Shown here: positions 1 to 7,884 of the stretch, one piece after another
Layout of the letters: each line of letters starts with the position of its first letter
Numbering within the stretch: position 1 is the first letter of the stretch
Notes under the pieces: model-generated
Told to the model about the DNA's origin: nothing
Databases searched by the model: none
The model's input: only the letters and a program-made list of their open reading frames with translations
Made by a program: the position numbers and the translations under genes
NCBI GenBank assembly: GCA_045590155.1
Contig: JAZNQL010000015.1
Coordinates: 1-24,577, forward strand
Source: JAZNQL01 sp045590155
GTDB taxonomy: Bacteria > Bacillota > Clostridia > UMGS1883 > UMGS1540
Reading direction: 5' to 3'
Length of the DNA stretch: 24,577 nt

Positions 1-2
1 GC

Positions 3-152
3 GGTAAAAAGCTTATATACACAAACATTGATATGCCTCTGACAGCACTTGAAGATATGGACGGCGAGCTTGGCGAAATAGTAAAACGCCATAACGGTCT
101 GTGGAGTGCAGAGGCAGAAAAATACTTGCTTGCTAATGCAAAGAGCATATAA
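3..152 (+). CDS. 3' end of an unrecognised gene (partial)
   Basis: An open frame enters from the left edge and ends at TAA 150-152, giving a 49-residue C-terminus with no stop. It contains a hydrophilic helix-like tail (KRHNGLWSAEAEKYLLAN). The stop lies 28 bases before the E2 start with no terminator between, so it is probably the upstream member of the 2-oxoacid dehydrogenase operon. Codon use looks like that of its neighbours. I do not recognise the family from this fragment. A lipoate-attachment enzyme or a metabolic enzyme feeding the complex would fit the position, but nothing in these residues shows it. Confidence 0.6.
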   Translation, partial: GKKLIYTNIDMPLTALEDMDGELGEIVKRHNGLWSAEAEKYLLANAKSI

Positions 153-180
153 GATATTTTAAGAAAGGAAGATGTAGTAA

Positions 181-1491
181 ATGGCAACAGCAATTATGAT
201 GCCCAAACAGGGCCAGTCGGTTGAAAGCTGTATTATCGCAAAATGGCATAAACAAAAAGGCGATGCAGTAGCAGAAGGCGATATTTTATTTACCTATGAA
301 ACCGACAAAGCAACTTTTGATGAAGAAGCAAAAGTTTCAGGTACAATGCTTGACATTTTCTTTGAAGAAGGCGATGATGTTCCCTGCCTTACAAATGTCT
401 GCGTTATTGGTAACGAAGGCGAATCTACTGCTGAATTCGCAGTAAAAACAGAAGAAGAGGAAGCTGCAGCTGCTCCCAGCGAAGAAAAGAAGGCAGAAGT
501 TGTGGCAAAACCCGTTGTTACAGAAAATACAACAGGTGACGTTAAAATTTCTCCCCGTGCAAAAAATCTTGCAGAACGTGCAAACGTTGATGCAAGCATT
601 GCGACCCCCACAGGTCCTCACGGAAGAATAATCGAAAGAGATGTAGAAGAACTCATAGCAAGCGGTAAAGGCTTTACAGCTGCTGCAAAAGACGGATATG
701 CTGAAGGCATGGAAGGCACAGGAATCGGCGGAAGAGTAAGAGTTGAAGACTTGAATGCTCCTGCTGCAGAAGTTTTGGCAGCTCCCGCTGCTGCACCTGC
801 GGTTGAAGATGTTCCCATCTCCAATATCCGTAAGGTTATTGCTCGTTCAATGCACGAATCATTATCCACAATGGCTCAGCTTACATTGAACTCATCCTTT
901 GATGCAGCTGACATTATGGGCTACCGTGCAAAGGTTAAAGCAAATGCTGAAAATATGGGTCTTGCAAATATCACTCTTAACGATATCGTATTGTATGCAG
1001 TATCAAGAGTTCTTAAAAATCACAAGGACTTAAACGCTCATTTCCTTGGCGACAAGATGAGATATTTCTCCTCTGTAAACCTTGGCTTTGCAGTTGATAC
1101 TGAAAGAGGACTTATGGTGCCCACAATATTTGATGCAGATAAGAAATCATTAAACGAAATTGCTATCGAAAGCAAGCAGCTTGCTAAAATGTGTCAGGCA
1201 GGCACAATAAGCCCTGACTTCTTGCAGGGTGCAAGCTTTACAGTTACAAACCTCGGTTCAATGGGTATTGAATCATTTACACCTGTTATCAATCCTCCCC
1301 AGACAGGTATCTTGGGTGTTGATACAATCACAACAGGTATCCGCGAAGTTGCAGGCGAAATCAAAGCTTACAAAAAGATGGGTCTTTCGCTTACATTCGA
1401 CCACAGAGCTATCGACGGTTCTCCCGCAGCACGCTTCTTAAAGGACCTCGGCACAGCGCTTGAAAACTTCAGCGTGCTTATGGCAAAATAA
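181..1491 (+). CDS. 2-oxoacid dehydrogenase E2, dihydrolipoamide acyltransferase
   Basis: This is the core acyltransferase of a pyruvate/acetoin/branched-chain type complex. It moves the acyl group from the lipoyl arm to CoA in the cytoplasm. The 436 residues run in the standard order. A lipoyl domain covers about 1-77, with the lipoylated Lys43 in ETDKAT. An Ala/Glu-rich linker is followed by a peripheral-subunit-binding domain at about 122-160 (SPRAKNLAERANV then GPHGRIIERDVEEL). The catalytic domain covers about 210-436, with NLGSMGIESF at 357-366 and the HxxxDG motif DHRAIDG (His408, Asp412). A second GIGGRVRVEDL block at 181-191 resembles the end of another subunit-binding domain. An AAGAAAGGAAG ribosome binding site precedes ATG. 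E3 follows 12 bases later and fused E1 after that. The family is certain; the substrate cannot be read from the sequence. Confidence 0.96.
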   Translation: MATAIMMPKQGQSVESCIIAKWHKQKGDAVAEGDILFTYETDKATFDEEAKVSGTMLDIFFEEGDDVPCLTNVCVIGNEGESTAEFAVKTEEEEAAAAPSEEKKAEVVAKPVVTENTTGDVKISPRAKNLAERANVDASIATPTGPHGRIIERDVEELIASGKGFTAAAKDGYAEGMEGTGIGGRVRVEDLNAPAAEVLAAPAAAPAVEDVPISNIRKVIARSMHESLSTMAQLTLNSSFDAADIMGYRAKVKANAENMGLANITLNDIVLYAVSRVLKNHKDLNAHFLGDKMRYFSSVNLGFAVDTERGLMVPTIFDADKKSLNEIAIESKQLAKMCQAGTISPDFLQGASFTVTNLGSMGIESFTPVINPPQTGILGVDTITTGIREVAGEIKAYKKMGLSLTFDHRAIDGSPAARFLKDLGTALENFSVLMAK

Positions 1492-1503
1492 GGAGGCAGT
1501 AAA

Positions 1504-2877
1504 ATGGTATACGATTTAATTGTTCTGGGCGGCGGCCCTGCAGGTTATCTTGCCGGCGAAAGAGCAGGCCATGCAGGCTTCAAAACCCTCGTAATCGAAA
1601 AAAGAGCTTTTGGCGGTGTATGCTTAAACGAAGGATGCATACCCTCAAAATCACTTCTTTACTCGGCAAAAATTTATGACTATGCACACCATGGCGAAGC
1701 TTACGGCGTAACTGTTCAGGGTGCAAGCATTGACCAGAAAAAGGTTATTGAACGCAAGAACAAAGTTGTAAAAACTTTGGTTTCGGGCATTGAAATGACC
1801 TTAAAGGGATTAAAGGTTGACACAGTAAAAGCTATCGGCAAAATCACAGGCAAAAATGCAGAAGGCTTTACCGTAGAAGCTGACGGACAGACATACGTTG
1901 GCAAAAGACTTTTAATTGCAACCGGTTCCGAACCCGTTGTTCCTCCCATCAAGGGCGTTGACGACGGTGTTAAGAGCGGCTTTATTATGACAAACCGCGA
2001 AGTTTTGGATTTAACCGAAATCCCCAAAGACCTCGTAGTTGTTGGCGGCGGTGTAATTGGTCTTGAAATGGCGTCCTACTACAATTCTGTAGGAAGCAAC
2101 GTAACTGTTGTTGAAATGATGCCCAAAATTGCAGGTCCTACCGACGACGAAATAAGTGACGTTTTGCTTAAAAACTACAAGGCTAAAGGCATTAACTTCT
2201 GCCTTGGTGCAAAGGTAACAGAATTTACAAAGGATTCAGTTATATTTGAACGTGATGGCAAAACCGAAAGTGTAAAAGCTGACAAGGTTTTACTTTCAAT
2301 AGGAAGAAGAGCTGTTTCACGCGATATCGGTCTTGAAACAATCGGTGTTGAAGTCGAACGCGGTGCTGTTAAAACAGACCGTTACTGCAAAACAAATATC
2401 CCCGGCGTTTATGCCGCAGGCGATATAAACGGCAAATCAATGCTTGCTCACACAGCTTACAGAGAAGCTGAAGTTGCAGTAAACAATATGCTCGGCAAAA
2501 AAGATATAATGAGATACGAAGCAATTCCTGCTGTTATATACACAAATCCTGAAGTTGGCTCGGTTGGCGAAACCGAAAAGACCGCTAAAGAAAAGGGCTT
2601 TGATGTAGAAGTTGTAAAGCTTACAATGAATTATAGCGGAAGATATGTTGCCGAAAATGAAGGCGGAAACGGAATAATCAAGCTTGTTATAGACAAAAAA
2701 CACAAGAGATTGCTCGGTTGCCACGTAATTTCAAATTACGCTTCAGAATTCATTCTTTCTGCCGTTATCATGGTTGAAACACAGATGAGAATCGACGACA
2801 TAAAAGAAATCGTATTCCCTCATCCCACAGTATGCGAAATCATACGCGAGGGCATATTCCAAAGCAAAGTAAATTAA
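1504..2877 (+). CDS. lpdA: Dihydrolipoamide dehydrogenase (E3)
   Basis: This flavoprotein reoxidises the dihydrolipoyl arm of E2 and passes electrons to NAD+. It has 457 residues, normal for the family, and no added N-terminal lipoyl domain. The FAD-binding motif GGGPAGYLAGE lies near 9-19. The redox disulfide is CLNEGC (Cys40, Cys45). The NAD-binding motif VVGGGVIGLEMASYY is near 178-192. The second FAD motif is the GVYAAGD region. The C-terminal dimer domain ends with PHPTVCE, where His440 and Glu445 form the catalytic pair. AGGAGG sits 7 bases before ATG, and only 12 bases separate the gene from E2, so the two are cotranscribed and probably coupled in translation. Confidence 0.97.
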   Translation: MVYDLIVLGGGPAGYLAGERAGHAGFKTLVIEKRAFGGVCLNEGCIPSKSLLYSAKIYDYAHHGEAYGVTVQGASIDQKKVIERKNKVVKTLVSGIEMTLKGLKVDTVKAIGKITGKNAEGFTVEADGQTYVGKRLLIATGSEPVVPPIKGVDDGVKSGFIMTNREVLDLTEIPKDLVVVGGGVIGLEMASYYNSVGSNVTVVEMMPKIAGPTDDEISDVLLKNYKAKGINFCLGAKVTEFTKDSVIFERDGKTESVKADKVLLSIGRRAVSRDIGLETIGVEVERGAVKTDRYCKTNIPGVYAAGDINGKSMLAHTAYREAEVAVNNMLGKKDIMRYEAIPAVIYTNPEVGSVGETEKTAKEKGFDVEVVKLTMNYSGRYVAENEGGNGIIKLVIDKKHKRLLGCHVISNYASEFILSAVIMVETQMRIDDIKEIVFPHPTVCEIIREGIFQSKVN

Positions 2878-2901
2878 CATTAATATAAAGGAGTGTAAAA
2901 A

Positions 2902-5379
2902 ATGACAAAATCATTGTTTATGGACCCTAACGAGTTAAGAAAACCCGGTAAGGTTAAGTTTACTGACATCCCCGTAAACCAGTACAACAAGTCTATTGAA
3001 GACGAAAAAGAAAACTTCTCAAAGAAGGATTTCCTCCGTATCTACCGTGATATGAGAATTATCCGTGAATTTGAAACAATGCTTTATCTCATCAAAACAC
3101 AGGGTAATTACAGAGAAATCGAATACTCAAACCCCGGCCCTGCCCACCTTTCAATGGGTCAGGAAGCATCAGCAGTAGGTCAGGCTTACCTTTTAGACGT
3201 TGATGATTATATCTTCGGTTCACACAGAAGCCACGGCGAAATTTTGGCAAAAGGTCTTTCAGCTATTGAAAAGCTTTCAGACAAAGAGCTTATGGATGCT
3301 ATGACTGGCTTCTTTGACGGTGCTACATACAAGGTTATCGAAGGCAAACAGAATGATGTTAACGATATAAAAGAAGTAGCAACAGACTTCCTCCTTTATG
3401 GTGCTATGGCCGAAATTTTTGCAAGAACAACAGGCTTTAACAAAGGTCTTGGCGGTTCAATGCACGCTTTCTTTACTCCCTTTGGTATTTACCCCAACAA
3501 CGCTATCGTTGGCGGTTCTGCTACAATAGCTATGGGTTCTGCTCTTTATAAGAGAATAAACCAGAAAAAGGGCATAGTTGTTTCAAACGTAGGCGACGCT
3601 TCATTAGGTTGCGGTCCTGTTTGGGAAGCTCTTAACATGGGCGCTATGGACCAGATTAAAACTCTTTGGGAAAAAGGCTTTAACGAAGGTCTTCCCATCA
3701 TCTTCAACTTCTTTAATAACCTTTACGGTATGGGCGGTCAGACAGTTGGCGAAACAATGGCTTACAACGTACTCGCTAGAGTTGGTGCCGGCGTAACACC
3801 TAACCAGATGCACGCTGAAAGAGTTGACGGTTACAATCCTCTCGCTGTTATCGATGCTATGCGTCGTAAAATTGATATTATCAAGAAGGGCGACGGTCCT
3901 GTTCTTATGGATACACTTACATACCGTATGGCAGGTCACTCTCCTTCAGATGCTGACAGTTACAGAACTAAGGAAGAAAAAGAGGCATGGGCAGCACATG
4001 ACGTTCTTGAAGCTTACAAGGATAAGCTCATCAAAGCAAAGGTTGCTAAGAAGGCTGACTTTGAAGCTATGGATAATGACATTATCGCAAGAACAGAAAA
4101 AGTATTGAAGCTTGCTATCAACGAAGAACTTTCTCCCAGAATGGACCTTCAGGTTGTTCCCGATGCTATTGAAAGCATTATGTTCTCAAATGAAAAGGTT
4201 GAAAACTTTGACGAAAGCCGTACACCTGACGTTCTTATGCCTTTGGAAGAAAACCCCAGAGTTCAGCAGATTGCCCGTAAGAAGAGATTTGCTTATGACG
4301 AAAACGGCAAGCCTTATACAAAGAATCAGGTTTACCAGCTCCGTGACGGTCTTTTTGAAGCTATTATCGACCGCTTCTATAAAGACTCAACACTCGTAGC
4401 TTATGGCGAAGATAACCGTGATTGGGGCGGCGCTTACGCTGTATACCGTGGTCTTACAGAAGCTCTTCCCTACCACCGTTTCTTTAACTCGCCTATTTCC
4501 GAAGCAGCTATCGTAGGTAGTGCTGTTGGTTACGCTATGAGCGGCGGTCGTGTTATTGCAGAGCTTATGTATTGTGACTTCCTCGGCCGTGCAGGCGACG
4601 AAGTATTCAATCAGCTCGCAAAATGGCAGTCAATGTCAGCAGGTATCCTCAAAATGCCCGTTGTAATCCGTGTATCTGTTGGTTCAAAATACGGTGCACA
4701 GCATTCACAGGACTGGACAGCTATTACAGCTCACATACCCGGTCTTAAGGTAATATTCCCCTCAACACCTTACGATGCAAAGGGTCTTATGGCTTCAGCA
4801 CTTTCAGGAACTGACCCTGTTATCTGCTTTGAAAGCCAGAGAATTTATGATATCGGCGAACAGTTCCACGAAGGCGGCGTTCCTGAAGAATATTATGAAA
4901 TTCCCATCGGCGAACCCGATATCAAAAAGGCTGGTAGCGATGTTACAATCGTTACAATCGGTGCTACACTTTACCGTGCACTTGATGCAGCTAAAGAACT
5001 TGAAGAAAAATATGGTATTTCAGCAGAAGTTATCGATGCTCGTACCATCGTTCCCTTCAACTACGAAAAGGTTATTGAATCTGTTAAGAAAACAGGCAGA
5101 GTTGTTTTGGCAAGTGACGCTTGCGAAAGAGGCTCACACCTTAAGGATATTGCTCAGACAATCAGCGAACTCGCATTTGATTATCTTGATGCACCTCCCG
5201 TTGTTGTTGGCGCTCGTAACTGGATCACACCTTGCTACGAACTTGATGCTGACTTCTTCCCACAGGCAAGCTGGATAATCGACGCTATCAATGAAAAGAT
5301 TCTTCCTATCCCCGGATACGTTTCAGGACAGAACTTTACAGAAGGCGAACAGATTAGAAGAAATAAGCTTGGTGTATAA
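2902..5379 (+). CDS. Fused 2-oxoacid dehydrogenase E1 alpha/beta (TPP-dependent)
   Basis: This is the thiamine-diphosphate decarboxylase of the complex. It binds the 2-oxoacid (or acetoin), releases the first product and acylates the lipoyl arm of E2. The 825 residues combine the two usual subunits. The alpha half (about 45-430) has RSHGEILAKG with the phospholipid-loop His111, a TPP/Mg motif running from GDA at 231-233 to NN at 272-273, and YRMAGHSPSDADSYR at 341-355. The beta half (about 475-825) has YGEDNRDWGGAY at 501-512, NSPISEAAIVGSAVGYA at 529-545 with active-site Glu534, and the C-terminal transketolase-type domain. The family norm in the TPP motif is GDG; here it is GDA. A 24-base gap with AAGGAG follows lpdA, and a strong terminator closes the operon. 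Substrate undecided. Confidence 0.95.
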   Translation: MTKSLFMDPNELRKPGKVKFTDIPVNQYNKSIEDEKENFSKKDFLRIYRDMRIIREFETMLYLIKTQGNYREIEYSNPGPAHLSMGQEASAVGQAYLLDVDDYIFGSHRSHGEILAKGLSAIEKLSDKELMDAMTGFFDGATYKVIEGKQNDVNDIKEVATDFLLYGAMAEIFARTTGFNKGLGGSMHAFFTPFGIYPNNAIVGGSATIAMGSALYKRINQKKGIVVSNVGDASLGCGPVWEALNMGAMDQIKTLWEKGFNEGLPIIFNFFNNLYGMGGQTVGETMAYNVLARVGAGVTPNQMHAERVDGYNPLAVIDAMRRKIDIIKKGDGPVLMDTLTYRMAGHSPSDADSYRTKEEKEAWAAHDVLEAYKDKLIKAKVAKKADFEAMDNDIIARTEKVLKLAINEELSPRMDLQVVPDAIESIMFSNEKVENFDESRTPDVLMPLEENPRVQQIARKKRFAYDENGKPYTKNQVYQLRDGLFEAIIDRFYKDSTLVAYGEDNRDWGGAYAVYRGLTEALPYHRFFNSPISEAAIVGSAVGYAMSGGRVIAELMYCDFLGRAGDEVFNQLAKWQSMSAGILKMPVVIRVSVGSKYGAQHSQDWTAITAHIPGLKVIFPSTPYDAKGLMASALSGTDPVICFESQRIYDIGEQFHEGGVPEEYYEIPIGEPDIKKAGSDVTIVTIGATLYRALDAAKELEEKYGISAEVIDARTIVPFNYEKVIESVKKTGRVVLASDACERGSHLKDIAQTISELAFDYLDAPPVVVGARNWITPCYELDADFFPQASWIIDAINEKILPIPGYVSGQNFTEGEQIRRNKLGV

Positions 5380-5392
5380 TTTAGCTTAACTT

Positions 5393-5423
5393 AAAAAGGC
5401 ACCCCAAAAGGGTGCCTTTTTTA
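5393..5423 (+). terminator. Terminator of the E2-E3-E1 operon
   Basis: An 11-base-pair stem (AAAAGGCACCC with GGGTGCCTTTT) closes a five-base loop and runs into a T tract, 14 bases after the E1 stop. This is a canonical intrinsic terminator in the plus direction. Confidence 0.93.
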
Positions 5424-5424
5424 T

Positions 5425-5460
5425 AAAAAAAGCGATGCTTTGGCATCGCTTTAATTTTTT
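5425..5460 (-). terminator. Terminator of the transaldolase-family gene
   Basis: A 10-base-pair stem (AAAGCGATGC with GCATCGCTTT) lies directly after the previous hairpin. On the minus strand it follows the stop codon at 5462 at once and is followed by a run of seven T, so it ends the converging gene. A run of T on the plus side (5455-5460) may make it work both ways. Confidence 0.88.
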
Positions 5461-5461
5461 A

Positions 5462-6115
5462 TTATATATTGTAAAAAGGTGTGCCGTACTCTATAAATTC
5501 GCGAACTGCGTTATCAGTCATAGGATGATAAAGCATTTTAGCGAAAAGGTTAGGCGCTATTGTAAGGGTTGTAACACCGTGCAAAGTTGTCATATGAATT
5601 TGCTCAACATTCGAAAAGCTTGCAGCCAAAACCTCGGTTTTTAAGCCTGATGATTGCAAAATCTTGTGAATGTTTGACGCAATTTCAACACCGTTTGTCG
5701 AAATATTGTCAAGTCTGTTTATGTATGGTGCTACATAATCAGCTCCCGCACAAGCGGCAATAAGAGCCTGCTGCGGTGTGAAAATTGCCGTTGCAGTAAT
5801 GTTGTAGTTTAACTTTTTCAGGGTTTTAATTGCTTTTATACCCTCTTCTGTTACAGGGATTTTTATGTAGGTGTTTTCGCCTGCAAAATCTACAATTCTT
5901 TTTCCCTCGTCAACCATATCGGCACATTTTTCAGAAAGAACCTGAATGTGAAGCATACTATTTCCTATAATTTCACGGATTTTAGTAATAAGGGTTTTAA
6001 GGTCAATCCCTGCCTTTGCGATAATGGAAGGGTTTGTGGTAACACCCGAAATGGGATAATACTCGCAAATACTTTTTATGGCGTCTATATCGCCTGAATC
6101 TATCATATAATTCAT
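5462..6115 (-). CDS. Transaldolase family, fructose-6-phosphate-aldolase type
   Basis: A 217-residue class I aldolase of the small transaldolase/FSA subfamily. The Schiff-base lysine is Lys85 in IKIPVT, and GVTTNPSI is at 24-31. Two positions that separate fructose-6-phosphate aldolase from true transaldolase look FSA-like: Gln58 in HIQVL, where transaldolases have Glu, and Tyr130 in APYINRLD, where transaldolases usually have Phe. The sequence TATAIF also differs from the TNVTLIF of Bacillus-type TalC. It therefore probably cleaves or forms fructose 6-phosphate or a related ketose from dihydroxyacetone or glycolaldehyde and an aldehyde. GGAGGT lies 5 bases before the ATG. It is monocistronic, with its own promoter and terminator. 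The call between aldolase and transaldolase is inference from residues. Confidence 0.9.
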   Translation of the reverse strand: MNYMIDSGDIDAIKSICEYYPISGVTTNPSIIAKAGIDLKTLITKIREIIGNSMLHIQVLSEKCADMVDEGKRIVDFAGENTYIKIPVTEEGIKAIKTLKKLNYNITATAIFTPQQALIAACAGADYVAPYINRLDNISTNGVEIASNIHKILQSSGLKTEVLAASFSNVEQIHMTTLHGVTTLTIAPNLFAKMLYHPMTDNAVREFIEYGTPFYNI

Positions 6116-6145
6116 AAGCTACCTCCGTTAATTTGATATACATAT

Positions 6146-6174
6146 ATTTTACATTATATTGATTATTTTGTAAA
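6146..6174 (-). promoter_or_regulatory. Promoter of the transaldolase-family gene
   Basis: On the minus strand, TTTACA (6169-6174) and TAAAAT (6146-6151) are 17 bases apart and lie about 30 bases upstream of the start. Each box has one mismatch to the sigma-A consensus. Confidence 0.75.
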
Positions 6175-6236
6175 GAGAAAGTTTTTATATATAACAAAGA
6201 AATATGCCTTCAAAACTCACATATCCTTGAATATAA

Positions 6237-6265
6237 TTGACAAAAAAGCAAAAAACCTATATAAT
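6237..6265 (+). promoter_or_regulatory. Consensus promoter of the mgtC-like gene
   Basis: TTGACA (6237-6242) and TATAAT (6260-6265) are exactly consensus with a 17-base spacer. Transcription should begin near 6272. That is downstream of the first in-frame ATG (6227), so the true start must be the later GTG at 6290. Confidence 0.9.
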
Positions 6266-6289
6266 AAAAAATATAAAGGGGGATTTTCG

Positions 6290-6907
6290 GTGGAAATATT
6301 CGTTTTTATATTAAGGCTCTTTCTTGCATGCGTTTGCGGCGTTCTTATCGGATTTGAAAGAATGCACCGCGCAAAGGAAGCCGGTATGAGAACTCATTGC
6401 CTTGTAGCGTGTGGTTCTGCGCTTATGGTAATTGTTTCAAAGTACGGATTTTTAGAGGGCGACACTTCAAGAATTGCCGCACAAATAGTAAGCGGAATAG
6501 GTTTTTTGGGTGCAGGAATGATTTTTGTGCACAAAAAATCAATAAAAGGGCTCACTACCGCCGCAGGTATTTGGACAACTGCAGGAGTAGGTATGGCGGC
6601 AGGTGCAGGTATGTATGCGCTTTGCATTGTAACAACGCTTATTGTAGTATCTATATTAAAAATTACCGAGCACCATAAAAAAATACACGAACAAACTCTT
6701 ATTATAGACGGCGTAACAGAAGAAAATTTTTCGGCAAAGGTACACGAAAAGCTTGAAGGAATGGATATTTCGGTTGAGGATTTGTGTGTATCCTCAAAGA
6801 GCGGGAAGAGAAGATATGAATTTATAATTTCTATTCCTAAGGATATATCCATAGAAAGCATAACAGCACTATTTGAATACGACTGTGTTATAAGGGTTAA
6901 CTATTAA
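6290..6907 (+). CDS. MgtC/SapB-family membrane protein
   Basis: A 205-residue inner-membrane protein of the MgtC/SapB family, which is linked to magnesium limitation, membrane potential and, in pathogens, survival in macrophages; the exact function of this one is unknown. The N-terminal hydrophobic domain has the family pattern: GFERMHRAKEAGMRTH at 21-36, QIVSGIGFLGAGMIF at 65-79 and GLTTAAGIWTTAGVGMAAG at 87-105, with about four to five membrane segments. The last 75 residues are soluble and could form an ACT-like domain. I chose GTG 6290 because AAGGGGG lies 7 bases upstream and a perfect promoter sits between the longer ATG start (6227) and this codon. It heads a two-gene unit with the E2-like protein 28 bases downstream. 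Confidence 0.88.
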   Translation: MEIFVFILRLFLACVCGVLIGFERMHRAKEAGMRTHCLVACGSALMVIVSKYGFLEGDTSRIAAQIVSGIGFLGAGMIFVHKKSIKGLTTAAGIWTTAGVGMAAGAGMYALCIVTTLIVVSILKITEHHKKIHEQTLIIDGVTEENFSAKVHEKLEGMDISVEDLCVSSKSGKRRYEFIISIPKDISIESITALFEYDCVIRVNY

Positions 6908-6935
6908 AGAAAAAGTTTTAAAGGGGAAAAGAAAA

Positions 6936-7826
6936 ATGGAGAAAAGAAAACGCCGTTTGGGCGACAGACCCGACGGCAGAAAATTGCGCACCATTGCGCC
7001 TATGAGCAGGCTTGAATCTTTTTTGATGCCTAAACGTATCGGAGCACAGAATCTGATACAGGCAAAAGTAGATGTTACAAACGCATATGACTATATACAT
7101 AAAAAAAGGCGCGAAGGCTTAAAGGGTTTTGGTATGCTTCATCTTCTTGTTGCGGCGTATACAAGAACTATTACCGAGTATCCTGCCATAAACCGCTTCA
7201 TAAACGGCTTGCAGGTATATGCACGCAATAATGTAGAGGTTGTTATGTGTGTAAAAACCAAAATGACAACCGAAGCTCCCGATACTATGGTAAAATTTTA
7301 TCCAGAGCTTACCGATACAGCGGCAGAGGTTTTTGAAAAGATAAACAAGGTAGTTTTAGAAAATAAAGTACCCGAAGGGGAAGAAATGCAAGAAAGCAGT
7401 TTTGATAAAACTGCCCGCATTTTAAACTATATTCCGCGTACTCTTTTAAGAATAGTGGTATGGCTTTTAAAGGTAATGGACTTTTTGGGAATTCTGCCAA
7501 AGTTCTTACTCGGGGTAAGTCCTTTCCATGGCTCTATAATATTAACCTCGATGGGTTCTCTTGGTATACCTCCTGTGTTCCACCATCTTTATAATTTTGG
7601 TAATCTACCCGTATTTTTGGCTTATGGAACACCTTATTCAGAATACGTCCTTAAAGCTAATGCCCAGACAGAAAAGAGAAGATTTGTTGATATAAATATT
7701 TCGACAGACGAACGTATTTGCGACGGATTTTATTTTGCGGCAGCGTGGAAATATATGCTTGGCATTTTACAAAACCCATCTGTTTTGGATACACCGCCCG
7801 AAAGTATAAAAGAAGATATCGATTAA
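6936..7826 (+). CDS. Stand-alone E2-like acyltransferase domain with altered active site
   Basis: A 296-residue protein with the fold of the E2 catalytic domain (chloramphenicol-acetyltransferase-like) but no lipoyl or subunit-binding domain. TSMGSLGIPPVFHHLYNFG at 204-222 lines up with NLGSMGI plus the following segment of E2. DERICDGFYFAAAWK at 258-272 lines up with the E2 motif DHRAIDGSPAARFLK. In that alignment the catalytic His becomes Glu259, while Asp263-Gly264 remain. A hydrophobic stretch at about 168-193 replaces part of the usual core. It therefore cannot use the normal His general base. It could be a pseudoenzyme, a binding protein or an enzyme with different chemistry. GGGG lies about 9 bases before ATG. 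It is cotranscribed with the mgtC-like gene and ends at a strong terminator. Confidence 0.82.
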   Translation: MEKRKRRLGDRPDGRKLRTIAPMSRLESFLMPKRIGAQNLIQAKVDVTNAYDYIHKKRREGLKGFGMLHLLVAAYTRTITEYPAINRFINGLQVYARNNVEVVMCVKTKMTTEAPDTMVKFYPELTDTAAEVFEKINKVVLENKVPEGEEMQESSFDKTARILNYIPRTLLRIVVWLLKVMDFLGILPKFLLGVSPFHGSIILTSMGSLGIPPVFHHLYNFGNLPVFLAYGTPYSEYVLKANAQTEKRRFVDINISTDERICDGFYFAAAWKYMLGILQNPSVLDTPPESIKEDID

Positions 7827-7840
7827 ATGCTTACATATAA

Positions 7841-7876
7841 AAAAGCCTGAAAGCGTAGCGCTTTCAGGCTTTTTAT
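7841..7876. terminator. Bidirectional terminator between E2-like gene and AGCS symporter
   Basis: A 12-base-pair stem (AGCCTGAAAGCG with CGCTTTCAGGCT) closes a three-base loop and is flanked by A and T runs. It ends the plus-strand gene stopping at 7826 and the minus-strand gene stopping at 7885. Confidence 0.93.
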
Positions 7877-7884
7877 ATGCTTTC

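Noticed and set aside
4775..5278. A 167-codon open frame on the plus strand
   Set aside because: It lies inside the E1 gene in another frame, has a Leu- and Lys-rich composition typical of shadow frames, and no ribosome binding site.
6394..6861. A 155-codon minus-strand open frame
   Set aside because: It is antisense to the mgtC-like gene, which has clear family motifs and its own promoter; the antisense product resembles nothing known.
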